A stretch of 54,360 nt of DNA from an uncultured Thermomicrobiales bacterium (GCA_902806415.1 CADCWN010000053.1:1-54360), one strand, 5' to 3'; positions 35,386-44,064 are shown, numbered from the stretch's first letter. Made by a program: numbers and translations. Notes: generated by a model not told the origin, from the letters alone.

Positions 35386-35826
35386 CTACCCCGCCCCCTC
35401 GCCGAAGTCGGCGGCGAGCCAGCGATCGGGGCGGATCGTGAAGAGGACGAGGGTGGTGCCGGGGTGGGCGAGTTCGACCGCGACGAACCCCTGCGCCTGT
35501 TCCTCGGGCAGATAGCGGCGGACGACGGCGAGCAACCCTTCCGCCGTCGGTGGCTGATCCGTCTGGATGACGGTGCCCTCGACGGTGACGTACTTGTAGG
35601 GGAACTCCGCGCGCTGCACGCAGAGGCTGAGGACGCCCGCCCGCCGGATCAGCCCGGTCTTGCGGGCCTTGCGACCCTGCGTCCCGGTGAAGAAAGTGAG
35701 ATTGCCGCCCGGCTCGTAGCCGTACCAGAGTGGCACGGTGAGCGGCGGTCGCCCATCGTCGCTGGCGACGCTCAGCACGCCGACGTGCGGCTCGGCGAGG
35801 AACGCTTGTTGTTGCTGCTCGTTCAT
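35386..35826 (-). CDS. Pyridoxamine 5'-phosphate oxidase-family flavin-binding protein
   Basis: 146 residues from ATG 35826 with GGGAGG eight bases upstream. Split beta-barrel pattern: FLAEPHVGVLSVASDDGRPPLTVPLWYGY, RKARKTGLIRRAGVLSLCVQ, YKYVTVEGTV. Such proteins bind FMN or F420 and reduce diverse compounds, or bind haem. Third of three minus-strand genes with a DHFR-like reductase and a DUF899 protein, divergent from an HxlR-SCP2 regulator. Confidence 0.82.
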   Translation of the reverse strand: MNEQQQQAFLAEPHVGVLSVASDDGRPPLTVPLWYGYEPGGNLTFFTGTQGRKARKTGLIRRAGVLSLCVQRAEFPYKYVTVEGTVIQTDQPPTAEGLLAVVRRYLPEEQAQGFVAVELAHPGTTLVLFTIRPDRWLAADFGEGAG

Positions 35827-35884
35827 CTGCTGCACCTCCCGCTCATGGCCGAGCGCGCCCAGCGTGTTTGACGACTCGCGTCGC

Positions 35885-36481
35885 CTACATCGTTGTCGTC
35901 TCGGCGGGGTGGTAGGTGGCGATGATCACGCCGGTGGTCGTCGGCACGCTCTTGACGAGTCGCAGGGGGACGGATGCCCCGTCGTCGGGGAAGAGGCGCC
36001 GCCCCGATCCGAGGAGGAGCGGGTGGATCAGGAGCAGGTACTCGTCGATCAGGTTGTGTCGCAGGAGCGAGCGGATCAGCGCCCCGCTGCCGAGGATCGT
36101 GAGGTCCGCGCCCGGCCCCGCCTTCAGTGCCGCCACCCTCTCCGCCGCATCGCCCGCGAGCAGGGTCGAATTCTGCCACCGCAAAGGCCCCGTCAGCGTC
36201 GTCGAGACGACGTACTTCTGCCGCGCGTTGAGGACCGGGGTGAACGGGTTGTCCCGCTGCCGGGGCCAGTAGGCGGCGAAGTCCTCATAGGTCCGCCGCC
36301 CGAAGAGGAGAGCGCCGCCCTCGGACATCCCCTCGCCCATCGTCCGGGCCATGACCGGATCGTTGTAGGGTTGCGCCCAGCCGCCGTGGGCGAAACCGCC
36401 GCGCGTGTCCTCTTCCGATCCACCGGGAGCCTGCATCACCCCATCGAGTGTCACGCTGTTGACCACGCTGATCTTTCGCAT
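35885..36481 (-). CDS. Dihydrofolate reductase-like (RibD C-terminal) protein
   Basis: 198 residues from ATG 36481 with GGGAGG upstream. ISVVNSVTLDGVMQAPGG start, LLFGRRTYEDFAAYWP, and ADLTILGSGALIRSLLRHNLIDEYLLLIHPLLLG are the signature of the YwjB/DHFR-like group that binds NADPH. Substrate unknown; it is probably not the housekeeping DHFR. It lies 58 bases from the PPOX gene and 97 from the DUF899 gene, all on the minus strand. Confidence 0.85.
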   Translation of the reverse strand: MRKISVVNSVTLDGVMQAPGGSEEDTRGGFAHGGWAQPYNDPVMARTMGEGMSEGGALLFGRRTYEDFAAYWPRQRDNPFTPVLNARQKYVVSTTLTGPLRWQNSTLLAGDAAERVAALKAGPGADLTILGSGALIRSLLRHNLIDEYLLLIHPLLLGSGRRLFPDDGASVPLRLVKSVPTTTGVIIATYHPAETTTM

Positions 36482-36578
36482 CTGCGCCTCCCTGTTCTCC
36501 GTGTGCGCGGCACTGCGCGCGGATTAATCGGCGGCGCGGGTGCCGTCGTCCTTCCCCGGTCTGTCGCCTGATCGTGCG

Positions 36579-37232
36579 CTAGGCGTCGTACTCGTCGTGT
36601 AGTCGCCACCACTCGTACGGTGGGGTCTGCGGATAGCCCTCGGGGGAGTCCTCCCACTCCTCCTGGCGACCGAGCGGGGTCAGATCGAGGAAGGTCCAGG
36701 TGCTGCCGAGCGCCTCGACGCCGCGCCCGGTCGTGAAATAGGTGCGGAAGACGCGGTCGCCGTCGCGGAGGAAGACGCTGAGGCCGAACCCATCGGTGAC
36801 CCCGCAATCGGAATTGAAGTCGTCGGTTGAGGAATACCAGGGGATGTCCCAGCCCATCCACGCCCTGAGCGGCGCGATCTCCGCCTGCGGCGCGCGGGAG
36901 ACCAGGGCGAGGGAGGTGTCGCGCGCGTGCAGATGGGCGAGGTGGCCGATATTGTCGGTGAACAGCGAGCAGCCCGTACACGGTGCGGCGTCGCCCGGTC
37001 CCAGCATGAAGTGATAGACGATCAGTTGGCGGCGACCGGCGAAGAGCGCGGCCAGACCCGCCTCGCCGTCCGCGCCCGCGAAGGCATACAACTTGTCGAA
37101 GGCGACCATCGGCAGTTGGCGGCGCTCGGCGGCTAGCGCGTCGCGGACGCGCGTGGTGGCCTTCTCCTTGACGAGCAGATTGTCGCGCGCCGCCTGCCAC
37201 TCGGCTGGTGAGACGATCTGTGGCAACGTCAT
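36579..37232 (-). CDS. DUF899 thioredoxin-like protein
   Basis: 217 residues from ATG 37232 with AGGAGGG upstream. QIVSPAEWQAARDNLLVKEKATTRVRDALAAERRQLPM, GPGDAAPCTGCSLFTDNI (a C-x-x-C as in thioredoxins), GWDIPWYSSTDDFNSDCGV, and VFRTYFTTGRGVE mark the DUF899 family. The family is thought to be a peroxiredoxin/thioredoxin-like redox protein, but the role is unproven. Lead gene of the minus-strand set, divergent from the HxlR-SCP2 regulator, whose promoter operator lies about 185 bases away. Confidence 0.87.
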   Translation of the reverse strand: MTLPQIVSPAEWQAARDNLLVKEKATTRVRDALAAERRQLPMVAFDKLYAFAGADGEAGLAALFAGRRQLIVYHFMLGPGDAAPCTGCSLFTDNIGHLAHLHARDTSLALVSRAPQAEIAPLRAWMGWDIPWYSSTDDFNSDCGVTDGFGLSVFLRDGDRVFRTYFTTGRGVEALGSTWTFLDLTPLGRQEEWEDSPEGYPQTPPYEWWRLHDEYDA

Positions 37233-37416
37233 CGATCCCTCCTGATCTATCGGTGTCGCTCCTCTTGCTCGATTGTTCGCGGCCCTGATCGCCTCGACCT
37301 GGGTTCACCGGCCATCGTCAGGTTCTCCGGCGAGACAGTTCCCCCCGGCTTTACAGTGCCTCTCTTCAGCTGAGGGCCTCGCCTTTCGGTCGTGAAAGAT
37401 CATCCTTGCCCTGGTC

Positions 37417-37446
37417 GTTGTTTTGATTGCTAAAAACAACTATAAT
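37417..37446 (+). promoter_or_regulatory. Promoter and perfect inverted repeat for the HxlR-SCP2 regulator
   Basis: TATAAT (37441-37446) with TTGTTT (37418-37423) and a 17-base spacer. GTTGTTTT (37417-37424) and AAAACAAC (37433-37440) are a perfect 8-bp inverted repeat filling the -35 and spacer, a likely operator for autoregulation. Confidence 0.75.
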
Positions 37447-37478
37447 ACAGAATAGAAATCAAAGTCAAGGATGGGGGA

Positions 37479-38162
37479 GTGGTGAAACGAGCATATGGAC
37501 AGTTCTGCGGGGTGGCGCGCGCGCTGGAGATCGTCGGGGAGCGCTGGGCGCTGCTGATCGTCCGCGACCTGCTGGTGGGACCGCGGCGGTTCACCGATCT
37601 GCGGCGGGGGCTGCCGAAGATCCCGACCAATATCCTCGCCGCGCGGCTGCATGAACTCGAAGAGGCGGGCGTCGTGCGCCGCCGTGCCCTCCCGCGCCCG
37701 GCGTCGGGGACTGTCTACGAACTCACCGAATATGGCGGCGAATTGGAGGGGATCGTCCTGGGGCTCGGACGGTGGGGGGCGCAGTCGCTCGGGGAACGGC
37801 GACCCGAGGAGATCGTCACCGCGGACTCGATGGTCATGGCGCTGAGGACGGCGTTCCACCCCGAGGCGGCGCGGGGGATACGGGCGGGCTACGAATTGCA
37901 CCTCGGCGGGGTTGTCATCAACGCGCGGCTCGATGATGGCGCGCTCGTGGCGTCGGCCGGCCCGCTGGCCGGTGCCGATCTGGTGCTGACGACGACCGCC
38001 CCGCTCAGGCCGCTGCTGACCGGGGAGATCAGCCCGGCGGCAGCGCTCGAACGCGGGCTGGTGCGGATCGTCGGGGAGCCCGATCTGCTGGAGCGGTTCG
38101 TGGAGATCTTTCGGATCGGTCCGGCGGGGGAAGTCGCGAGTCGTGATACCGACTTCGGGTGA
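37479..38162 (+). CDS. HxlR-type winged helix fused to an SCP2-like domain
   Basis: 227 residues; two adjacent GTG codons (37479, 37482) are possible starts. The winged helix (about 5-100) reads FCGVARALEIVGERWALLIVRDLLVGPRRFTDL, PTNILAARLHELEEAGVV, and the C-terminal half (about 115-215) is an SCP2-like module (GIRAGYELHLGGVVIN, ADLVLTTTAPLRPLLTG). The fusion is found in regulators that respond to hydrophobic ligands. The final residues RDTDFG and the stop come from an inserted 127-bp element; the gene likely ended earlier, in a GTCGTGA repeat. Confidence 0.86.
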   Translation: MVKRAYGQFCGVARALEIVGERWALLIVRDLLVGPRRFTDLRRGLPKIPTNILAARLHELEEAGVVRRRALPRPASGTVYELTEYGGELEGIVLGLGRWGAQSLGERRPEEIVTADSMVMALRTAFHPEAARGIRAGYELHLGGVVINARLDDGALVASAGPLAGADLVLTTTAPLRPLLTGEISPAAALERGLVRIVGEPDLLERFVEIFRIGPAGEVASRDTDFG

Positions 38163-38270
38163 AAATCTTGCCTGTCCAGCCCGCGCAGGCGGGCTTTGTG
38201 GCCGCAGGCCCGCGAGGCGTGGCTTCAGCCGCCAGCCAGCATCGCCGGTTTTCCGCCGAAGTCGGTATCA
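38144..38270. mobile_element. 127-bp MITE-like element with 15-bp terminal inverted repeats, carrying a double hairpin
   Basis: Ends TGATACCGACTTCGG (38144-38158) and its exact reverse complement (38256-38270). Beyond the arms, G/T differences give an imperfect extension to about 22 bp. Inside, AGCCCGC-GCAG-GCGGGCT (38178-38195), the GTGGCCGCAGGC core, and GGC-TTCA-GCC (38221-38230) repeat the double-hairpin design. It interrupts a GTCGTGA array: AGTCG before, GTCGTGAGTCG after. No coding capacity, so it would need a transposase elsewhere. Confidence 0.8.
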
Positions 38271-38320
38271 GTCGTGAGTCGTGCCCCGCAGGGCATCAAT
38301 GAGTCGTGAGTCCTGAGGGA
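38268..38320 (+). repeat. GTCGTGA heptamers, right of the MITE-like element
   Basis: AGTCGTGAGTCGTG, then a CCCCGCAGGGCATCAATG linker, then AGTCGTGAGTCCTGAG. The array is continuous with the AGTCG left of the element. Confidence 0.6.
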
Positions 38321-38472
38321 GTGGTCGCACGCCGACATGCGTGGATCCGTTGCGAGACGCGCGGCATCCCACGTAGAAACGGAGGCCGACTACGCGCACC
38401 GAAGGGTGGTGCGGGTGGTGCTGTTGTCTTCAGATCACCGCGTAACCCAGGCGTGGTCGTGGCTGGCGGCGG

Positions 38473-39255
38473 TCAGGGGCGCACTTGGCAGACGTAGATC
38501 ATCCGGGGACTCGCGGCGGTCAGCGGTCGGCGGTCCCAGTCGCCATAGGCATCCCGGATGGCGAGGCCGTTATAGTGCAGCAGGGCTGCCATCTCCTGCG
38601 GGTAGACGAAGCGCAGGATCGTGCGTTCCATCTTCACTTCGTCCCGCCCATCCTCCCGCCAGCGCTGGTAGATGACGTATTCGACCGTCTGTCGCATGGC
38701 GTCGTGCCGCTGCGCCGTGGAGATGTTGACGGTCTGCCCGCGCGCGTCCTCGTACTGCCGCCAGGGGGTCTCCTCCGACCAGCCCCCGGCGAGCGCCTCA
38801 GGAGTCAGTAACTCGGACGGGCGGGGGAAGCGGGTCTCGAACGCGAAGAGCCCGCCCGGCGCGAGGTGTCGCCGGACGGTGCCCAGCAGCCCCTCCTGGT
38901 CCGCATTCGTGCGGAACTCCTGGAAGGCGTTGCCGGTCAGCGTGATCAGGCGGAACTGCTCGCCCATGTCGAGCGTCCGGCAATCGGCATGGATCCAGCG
39001 GATCGGCAGCGCCCCGGCCTTGCGTCGGGCGAGGGCGAGCATCGCCGGTGCGAGATCGACGCCGGTCATCGCCAGCCCCAACTCGGCGAAGGGGATGGTC
39101 AGGAAGCCGGTGCCGCAAGCCAGGTCGAGCGCGGGACCGCCGACCTCGCGGGCGAGATCCAGGTAGTAGTCGAGGTCCGGGCCGCCGAGACCGTTCTCGA
39201 GGTCGTACCCCTCGGCGTCGTCGTACTCCGTGAGCGATTCGTCTCCGGTCGTCAC
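38473..39255 (-). CDS. Class I SAM-dependent methyltransferase
   Basis: 260 residues from GTG 39255 (GGGGAGATCG upstream; an upstream GTG run would add a low-complexity AGVAGVAGG tail). Motif I ALDLACGTGFLTIPFAELG (about 42-60), MTGVDLAPAMLALARRKA, FRLITLTGNAFQEF and LLGTVRRHLAPGGLFAFETRFP are clear. A small-molecule or protein methyltransferase; substrate unknown. Beside it lie gene remnants, and it reads against the HxlR-SCP2 regulator on the other strand. Confidence 0.83.
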   Translation of the reverse strand: MTTGDESLTEYDDAEGYDLENGLGGPDLDYYLDLAREVGGPALDLACGTGFLTIPFAELGLAMTGVDLAPAMLALARRKAGALPIRWIHADCRTLDMGEQFRLITLTGNAFQEFRTNADQEGLLGTVRRHLAPGGLFAFETRFPRPSELLTPEALAGGWSEETPWRQYEDARGQTVNISTAQRHDAMRQTVEYVIYQRWREDGRDEVKMERTILRFVYPQEMAALLHYNGLAIRDAYGDWDRRPLTAASPRMIYVCQVRP

Positions 39256-39354
39256 CGATCTCCCCCCCGCTACCCCCGCTACCCCCGCCATCCCGCCCGG
39301 CCTCCCGAGCGACCACGGACGGCGCGGGCAGGATAGCGGCGGGCAACCGCCGCG

Positions 39355-39560
39355 TCAACGTCCGGGCTGCGCCGCAGGGGTGGCGGGGAAACCGAGATCG
39401 CGGAGGCGCGCGGCGGCGGGGTCGCGCCGATCCCGGTCGGCATCGCGCAGTTCGGCGAGGAGATAGTCGCGGTAGACGGCGAGGGTTTGCCGACGAAGAG
39501 CGTGCAGGAGGGCGCGCTCAGCGGGGCCGTCGAGGACAAGATAGCCCCAGCGGCGACCTT
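39355..39560 (-). pseudogene. Truncated C-terminal gene remnant (unknown family)
   Basis: An open minus-strand frame without a start, reading RRWGYLVLDGPAERALLHAL and AVYRDYLLAELRDADRDRRD before a TGA at 39355-39357. Composition is protein-like. Its upstream part is replaced at about 39560 by a fragment of a different gene on the other strand, so this is a truncated gene end. Confidence 0.5.
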
Positions 39561-39627
39561 GGGTTGCTGGATCGGTTCGTGGAGATCTTTCGCATCCACC
39601 CGGCCGCTGGGATCGTAGCTGATGGCG
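39561..39627 (+). pseudogene. Fragment of an HxlR-SCP2-like gene, C-terminal end only
   Basis: GLLDRFVEIFRIHPAAG matches the end of the intact regulator at 37479 (DLLERFVEIFRIGPAG), and the DNA TTCGTGGAGATCTTTCG is identical. Only about 22 codons remain. It is a relic of a second copy, joined head-on to another gene remnant. Confidence 0.65.
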
Positions 39628-39699
39628 ATTATCGCCCCAATCCGGTAAGTGGTGGCCGTCACTACAGCAGGGAATCGGGCGCGAAGAGGGGTCGGGGTG

Positions 39700-41856
39700 T
39701 TAGGGGCCGATATTTTGATAGACGCGGGCGACCTCATCCTCCCAGATCAGGGTGGTTCCGGCAAAGCCGACGGCGGCGGGGTCATCGCGGAGGTGTAGGA
39801 CGGCGTAATCGTAGCGCGCTCCCGGCTGGGGTGGGCCGATGATCCGCTGGCCGAAGCCGGTCGGGACGCGCGCGTAGAGGGGATTCTCGCGCAGGGTCCA
39901 GCCGAGCATCCCGATATAGGTCTCTTGAGCGACATCCTGGGCCAGATAGACCGTCGCCTCGCGCGGGATAGCTGCCCGCAACCGCGCGTAGTGATCATTC
40001 GTGGCTAGCCGATAGACGGCATCGACACCGAAATCGGCGACTTTGGGGGTCAGATCGGGATGGTTATCGAGGACGTAACGGGTGCGCTCGGCCACGCGCG
40101 GGAGGGTTTGGTCGTCATGGACGACGATGTGCGTGACCCCGAGCCCTTGCAGGATGGCGAGCGAGCGTGGGGTCGGGCCGCGATGGAGTTCCTCGGCCAG
40201 CGACCAGTATCCCGGCGGCACGATATCGGCCGAGCCGTTGAGCAGGGCATGGTTGTGGAAGAGGGAGAAATACTGCACCCGGTTGTTGTGCCGATCGCGC
40301 TTGGCGTGGAAGGGGAGCTCGACGACGACGGTCGCCGGTTGCGCCGCCAGCCAGCGATAGACCGGCGGGAGCGTGGGACCGCTCTCGAGTGTGGTGAGGG
40401 GACGTGGGCGATTCGTCGATTCGAGGACGATGCCGCCGATCACAACGGCCACGACGCCCCAGCGGAGCGCACCCCTCGCCCGCAGGCCGCTCGGCAGCGC
40501 CATTGAGCCGGGCGCGCGCGACGAGTTCGCCGCGGCCATTCGCCCCAGTAGCCAGTGCAGCCCAAAACCGGCCAGACCGGCGACGCTCAGCGCGTAGAGG
40601 ATGCCGAGGCGAGCGGGAACGCGCATCGCGTCGAAGAGGGGCAGGTGGTAATAGAGGTAGTGGTATGGCAGCGGCCCGAAGACCCCGCTCGTCGGGTCGC
40701 TGGTGCGGTACAGGACCGGGCCAAAGGCGAGGAGCGCGCCGCCACCGCCGAGCATGAGCAGGTATTGGGCCAGGGGATGTCGCCAAGCCGTGGCGGCTCC
40801 GCTGAGCGCCAGCAGGAGCGCGGTCGCGCCGACGAGGAGATCGCGCTCCGGGGAATAGGGGCCGAGGTCGCGCAACGGCGCGGTCAACGGTCCCCAGACC
40901 AGATTCCACTCACTCGCCGTGAAAAAACTGGCGATACTGGCGGAGTAGCGCAGGTTCGAATCGATCGAGCGGGCGAAGTCGTAGTCCCTCCGCACGGCGA
41001 GATAACTGAGGAAGAAAGGGAGGATGGCGCATCCCGCCATCCCGCCCGCCGCCAGCAAGCCCGCCCAGGTTGCCCGCCCCGGGAGACGGCGGCGCGCCCC
41101 ATCCTGCACGAGGCGCAGGGCGACGAAACCGCCGACGACGAAGGGGAGATAAAGGGCGTAGTACTGTGAGGAGAGCGCCTGGAGTGTCAGGGAGAGGGCC
41201 AGTAGCGCGGCGTCGCGGCGGCGGGGGGCGGTGAACAGGCGATCGAGCAGCAGGATGATCAGCGGGAAGTATTGGGCCGAGAGTAGCCCGACATGGTCCA
41301 GTTGACCGAAGCGCAGCGGGGCGAAGGCGTAGATCAACCCGGCGGCGAAGGCGGCGATCGGCGAGCAGCGGAAATGACGCGCCAGCGCGTACATCGCCAG
41401 GGCGCTGAGGACGAAGGTGAGCAGGATCGCGAGGTTGTAGATCGCGACCGGGTTCGCGGTGATGAGGCGTAGCGGCAGGGTCACGATCGCCGCGCCGACG
41501 ATGAGTTCGTCGAAGAGGTAGCTCCTCGGGTAGGGATGGAACACGTCGGCATCGAACAGCCGCCAGGGGGCGTGCAGCAGCCGCTCCTGCGCGCGCCCGA
41601 GCCGCCAGGTGCTGTCGACCGAGTCGATCGGCGAGACGACCGCGTCGCCGAGCCGCGCGGCCAGCGGCCAGGTGAAGAGGGCCGCGAGGGCCGAGTAGAC
41701 GAGCGCCAGGAGGGTCCAGGGTGCGAAGGCGCTGCGCGGTGCCTGCTGTGGGGTGCCGCGTAGCCTCGATTTGTCCGTACCCGGCGTAGCGGCAGGAATT
41801 TCCCCGGGGTTGCGTTCTGCTACCGCGCCACGATGCAGCGGTACGGGCGATACCAT
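39700..41856 (-). CDS. Large polytopic membrane protein, GT-C glycosyltransferase-like
   Basis: 718 residues from ATG 41856 with GGAGG six bases upstream. About 11-12 hydrophobic helices in the first 550 residues (LLALVYSALAALFTWPLA, IVTLPLRLITANPVAIYNLA, ALLALSLTLQALSSQYYALY). The first extracytoplasmic loop (VVSPIDSVDSTW, DADVFHPYPRSY) is acidic, as in GT-C enzymes that use lipid-linked sugars. The C-terminal 170 residues are soluble (VVVELPFHAKRDRHNNRVQY). Probably transfers sugars to a surface or lipid acceptor, but no GT-C catalytic residue can be assigned with certainty. Confidence 0.8.
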   Translation of the reverse strand: MVSPVPLHRGAVAERNPGEIPAATPGTDKSRLRGTPQQAPRSAFAPWTLLALVYSALAALFTWPLAARLGDAVVSPIDSVDSTWRLGRAQERLLHAPWRLFDADVFHPYPRSYLFDELIVGAAIVTLPLRLITANPVAIYNLAILLTFVLSALAMYALARHFRCSPIAAFAAGLIYAFAPLRFGQLDHVGLLSAQYFPLIILLLDRLFTAPRRRDAALLALSLTLQALSSQYYALYLPFVVGGFVALRLVQDGARRRLPGRATWAGLLAAGGMAGCAILPFFLSYLAVRRDYDFARSIDSNLRYSASIASFFTASEWNLVWGPLTAPLRDLGPYSPERDLLVGATALLLALSGAATAWRHPLAQYLLMLGGGGALLAFGPVLYRTSDPTSGVFGPLPYHYLYYHLPLFDAMRVPARLGILYALSVAGLAGFGLHWLLGRMAAANSSRAPGSMALPSGLRARGALRWGVVAVVIGGIVLESTNRPRPLTTLESGPTLPPVYRWLAAQPATVVVELPFHAKRDRHNNRVQYFSLFHNHALLNGSADIVPPGYWSLAEELHRGPTPRSLAILQGLGVTHIVVHDDQTLPRVAERTRYVLDNHPDLTPKVADFGVDAVYRLATNDHYARLRAAIPREATVYLAQDVAQETYIGMLGWTLRENPLYARVPTGFGQRIIGPPQPGARYDYAVLHLRDDPAAVGFAGTTLIWEDEVARVYQNIGP

Positions 41857-42140
41857 ACCGGGCCTCCGACAGTACCTGGGCAGTTTGCTCACGCAGAGGA
41901 TACATTCGCGCGGGGCGGGTGGCAAGGGGCAGCCGCTGTCCATCCGCCGACACCGCCGGGAATGGCGGGGCGTAGGGTGGCGTGGGTGCGCGGGCGTGGT
42001 GCTCAGAAGGCTCGCGCAAGCGCTCAGTCGCTGACCAGGACCGGTGGCCGCAGTGTCCGGGAGGCCGCCACGCCGGCAGTGGCGCTTGTCGGGGCGCGAG
42101 GTAACGGCGAGGCAATGGCGTCTCCCCCGCGCTCCACGTG

Positions 42141-42683
42141 TTAGCCCACGATCGCCGCCATCCAGGGGAGGTGTTCGGCGTAGTGCTCGGCGGTGTTGCC
42201 CATGACCTTGTCGAGGACCGGGCTGCCGTTGTCGTCGCCCGGCTCGTCGGGGAGGTAGTGCGAGTATGGCTTGAGTAGATCGTCGTAGGTGCGCGCGTCG
42301 AGGGTCGTCAGCATCTGGCGGTGTGTGTCGGCGAACAGTTCGCGCGCCTCGGCCAGCGAGCAGTCTTTGTGGCGCTCGCGGATCGCGGCGTTGATCTCGT
42401 CGATCTCATCGCGTTGGTAGACCGCCTCCGGCACGCCGAGCCCCTCGTGGCGCGGGCGACCATGCAGGAGGGAGACCATCGAGCGCTCCCAGGCGGCGAG
42501 GTGGGTGAGGTGATCCTTAATCGTCCAGCCTTGCGCGTCAGTCGGGCCGGTCAACTGCGCATCGGTCCACTGGCCGAGGGTCGCCTGTAGCGTCGCGTGC
42601 GATGCGGCGATCCGCGCCAGCACCTCGGCCTTGTCGCGCGGGAGGTCGCTCAGTTCGTCGTTCTGCGGTGCGTTCTGAGACAT
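42141..42683 (-). CDS. ClbS/DfsB-like (DinB-fold) protein
   Basis: 180 residues from ATG 42683 with GGAGGAAC upstream. DKAEVLARIAASHATLQATL, GWTIKDHLTHLAAWERSMV and NTAEHYAEHLPWM hold the conserved His residues of the DinB/YfiT fold and match the ClbS/DfsB (DUF1706) group. Family members include a colibactin self-resistance protein, while others are thiol-dependent enzymes; function here is not known. Single gene, flanked by repeats. Confidence 0.82.
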   Translation of the reverse strand: MSQNAPQNDELSDLPRDKAEVLARIAASHATLQATLGQWTDAQLTGPTDAQGWTIKDHLTHLAAWERSMVSLLHGRPRHEGLGVPEAVYQRDEIDEINAAIRERHKDCSLAEARELFADTHRQMLTTLDARTYDDLLKPYSHYLPDEPGDDNGSPVLDKVMGNTAEHYAEHLPWMAAIVG

Positions 42684-42726
42684 CGGTGTTCCTCCGATCG
42701 GTCGCTGTCACAATCGCTGTCGGGGA

Positions 42727-42830
42727 TGCGGCCCTCACCCCCTCTCCCGATTCCAGGAGAGGGGGCAGGGGCGTTGCGAGGCGGTGTCTCTCGTCCTCCC
42801 TTGTGGGGGAGGGTCGCCGCCGGGGTCCCC
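42727..42830. repeat. CTCTCCC/GAGAGGG and CCCTCCCC-type hairpin repeats
   Basis: CTCTCCCGATTCCAGGAGAG (42741-42760) is a hairpin, followed by an inverted relative of the CCCTCCCC family (CCTCCCTTGTGGGGGAGGG, then TCGCCGCC). Both resemble the copies near 31850, 44490, 48544 and 52144. Confidence 0.6.
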
Positions 42831-42906
42831 ATATGGGGATGAACTCGGGGGAGGGGGCCGCCCACCTCACAACTCCGCAAACGTTGGCGTAGCACCACAC
42901 CCAGCC

Positions 42907-44064
42907 CTAATCCGCGACCGCCGCCTCGGGGGGCGGGACGAGCGTGGCGGGCGTGCTGCCGAAGGCGTGGCGCCGGTAGGGGTGCTCGTGCGGGGGGCCG
43001 ACGGCGATCCAGAGTTCGCCGCGCGTGGGCGCGGCGATGACCGAGGCGAAGGTGATCGTGTCGGAGTCGGCGGCATCGCCGGGCGCGCGGGAGAGGGTGT
43101 CGGGGTACGTGGCGCGGTCGCGCAGGATCGCCTGCATCCGGGTCGTGTCGAGTTGGCCGCGATCGGCGGCGAGGAGTTCGCGCATCCGTGCCAGGCGGGT
43201 TTGGGTGTTCGGGAGGTAGGCGGCGCTGACGCGCTCCTCATCGCGTAGGCTGTCGGCGACGTAATGATTTGAGTGCGCGAGGAGGTCGTCCTCGGGATCG
43301 AGGCGGGCGTCGGCGGTCGGGGTCGTCTCCAGGTCGGCGGCGACGCCGTGGCCGTCGAGGAGGATCAGGTTGCGCGACGAGGCGCGCGGCACGGCGCGCA
43401 CGGCGGCGATCGCGTCCCCCACGCTCTCGCGGGTCAGGGCGAGGCGGGAGAGGAAGTAGCGCGGGAAGCCGAGTCGCCAGCCGTCGCAGGTGAGGAAGTT
43501 GGCGAAGACGCCGAGGCCGCGATCGTTGATCCCGATGTAGGAGACCTGCCCGGCGGGAGTCAGCATCAGGACGGCGGGGGCGTCGTCCGGCACAATCTCC
43601 AGGACCACGCCGATCTCGCGGTAGAAGGCGGGGAGGTCGGCGTTCTGCCCGATGAGCGGGGTTCCGTCGCGTGTCGCCCCGGCGAGGATGGCGAAGGTGG
43701 TGCATTCGTCGCCCGCGTCGGCGGGGTCGGCGAGGCGTGGGGCGGGCGTGTCGCCGACCGGAGCGGCAACCTCGGCGCGCAGTTGGAGCAGGTAGGCTTC
43801 GGCCAGCGGCAGCCGCGCCCCCTCGGCGACTCCCTGCACTTCCTCGTCGAGGAACGGAGCGTGATCGAGGACGTAGGCGCGGTAGCGCGCGGCGGCGGCG
43901 AGGGCGACCGCCGGGGTGATCGCCTTGTTCCTGCCGAGGCGCGCGAGGGCGAGGTCGCGGTGCCGACCGATCAGGTCGCCGCACGCCTCGCCGAACTGGC
44001 GACCGATCGCGCGGTGGGTCCCGGCGAGGCGATGGAAGGGAAAGGTGTGGGGGGTGGCGGTCAT
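42907..44064 (-). CDS. C45-family peptidase / acyl-CoA:6-aminopenicillanate acyltransferase-like Ntn hydrolase
   Basis: 385 residues from ATG 44064 (AAAGGATC upstream). HRLAGTHRAIGRQFGEACGDLI is the usual start. The predicted nucleophile is Cys121 in GDECTTFAIL, which would be exposed by self-cleavage before it. GTPLIGQNADLPAF, VSYIGINDRGLGVFANFL and LAHSNHYVAD follow family spacing. These are N-terminal-nucleophile hydrolases acting on amides, including peptide and acyl bonds. No signal peptide is visible, so it is likely cytoplasmic. Confidence 0.85.
   Translation of the reverse strand: MTATPHTFPFHRLAGTHRAIGRQFGEACGDLIGRHRDLALARLGRNKAITPAVALAAAARYRAYVLDHAPFLDEEVQGVAEGARLPLAEAYLLQLRAEVAAPVGDTPAPRLADPADAGDECTTFAILAGATRDGTPLIGQNADLPAFYREIGVVLEIVPDDAPAVLMLTPAGQVSYIGINDRGLGVFANFLTCDGWRLGFPRYFLSRLALTRESVGDAIAAVRAVPRASSRNLILLDGHGVAADLETTPTADARLDPEDDLLAHSNHYVADSLRDEERVSAAYLPNTQTRLARMRELLAADRGQLDTTRMQAILRDRATYPDTLSRAPGDAADSDTITFASVIAAPTRGELWIAVGPPHEHPYRRHAFGSTPATLVPPPEAAVAD

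Noticed and set aside
39279-39737. 152-codon minus-strand ORF spanning the gene remnants
   Set aside because: Not protein-like; the remnants are better read in two other frames on opposite strands.
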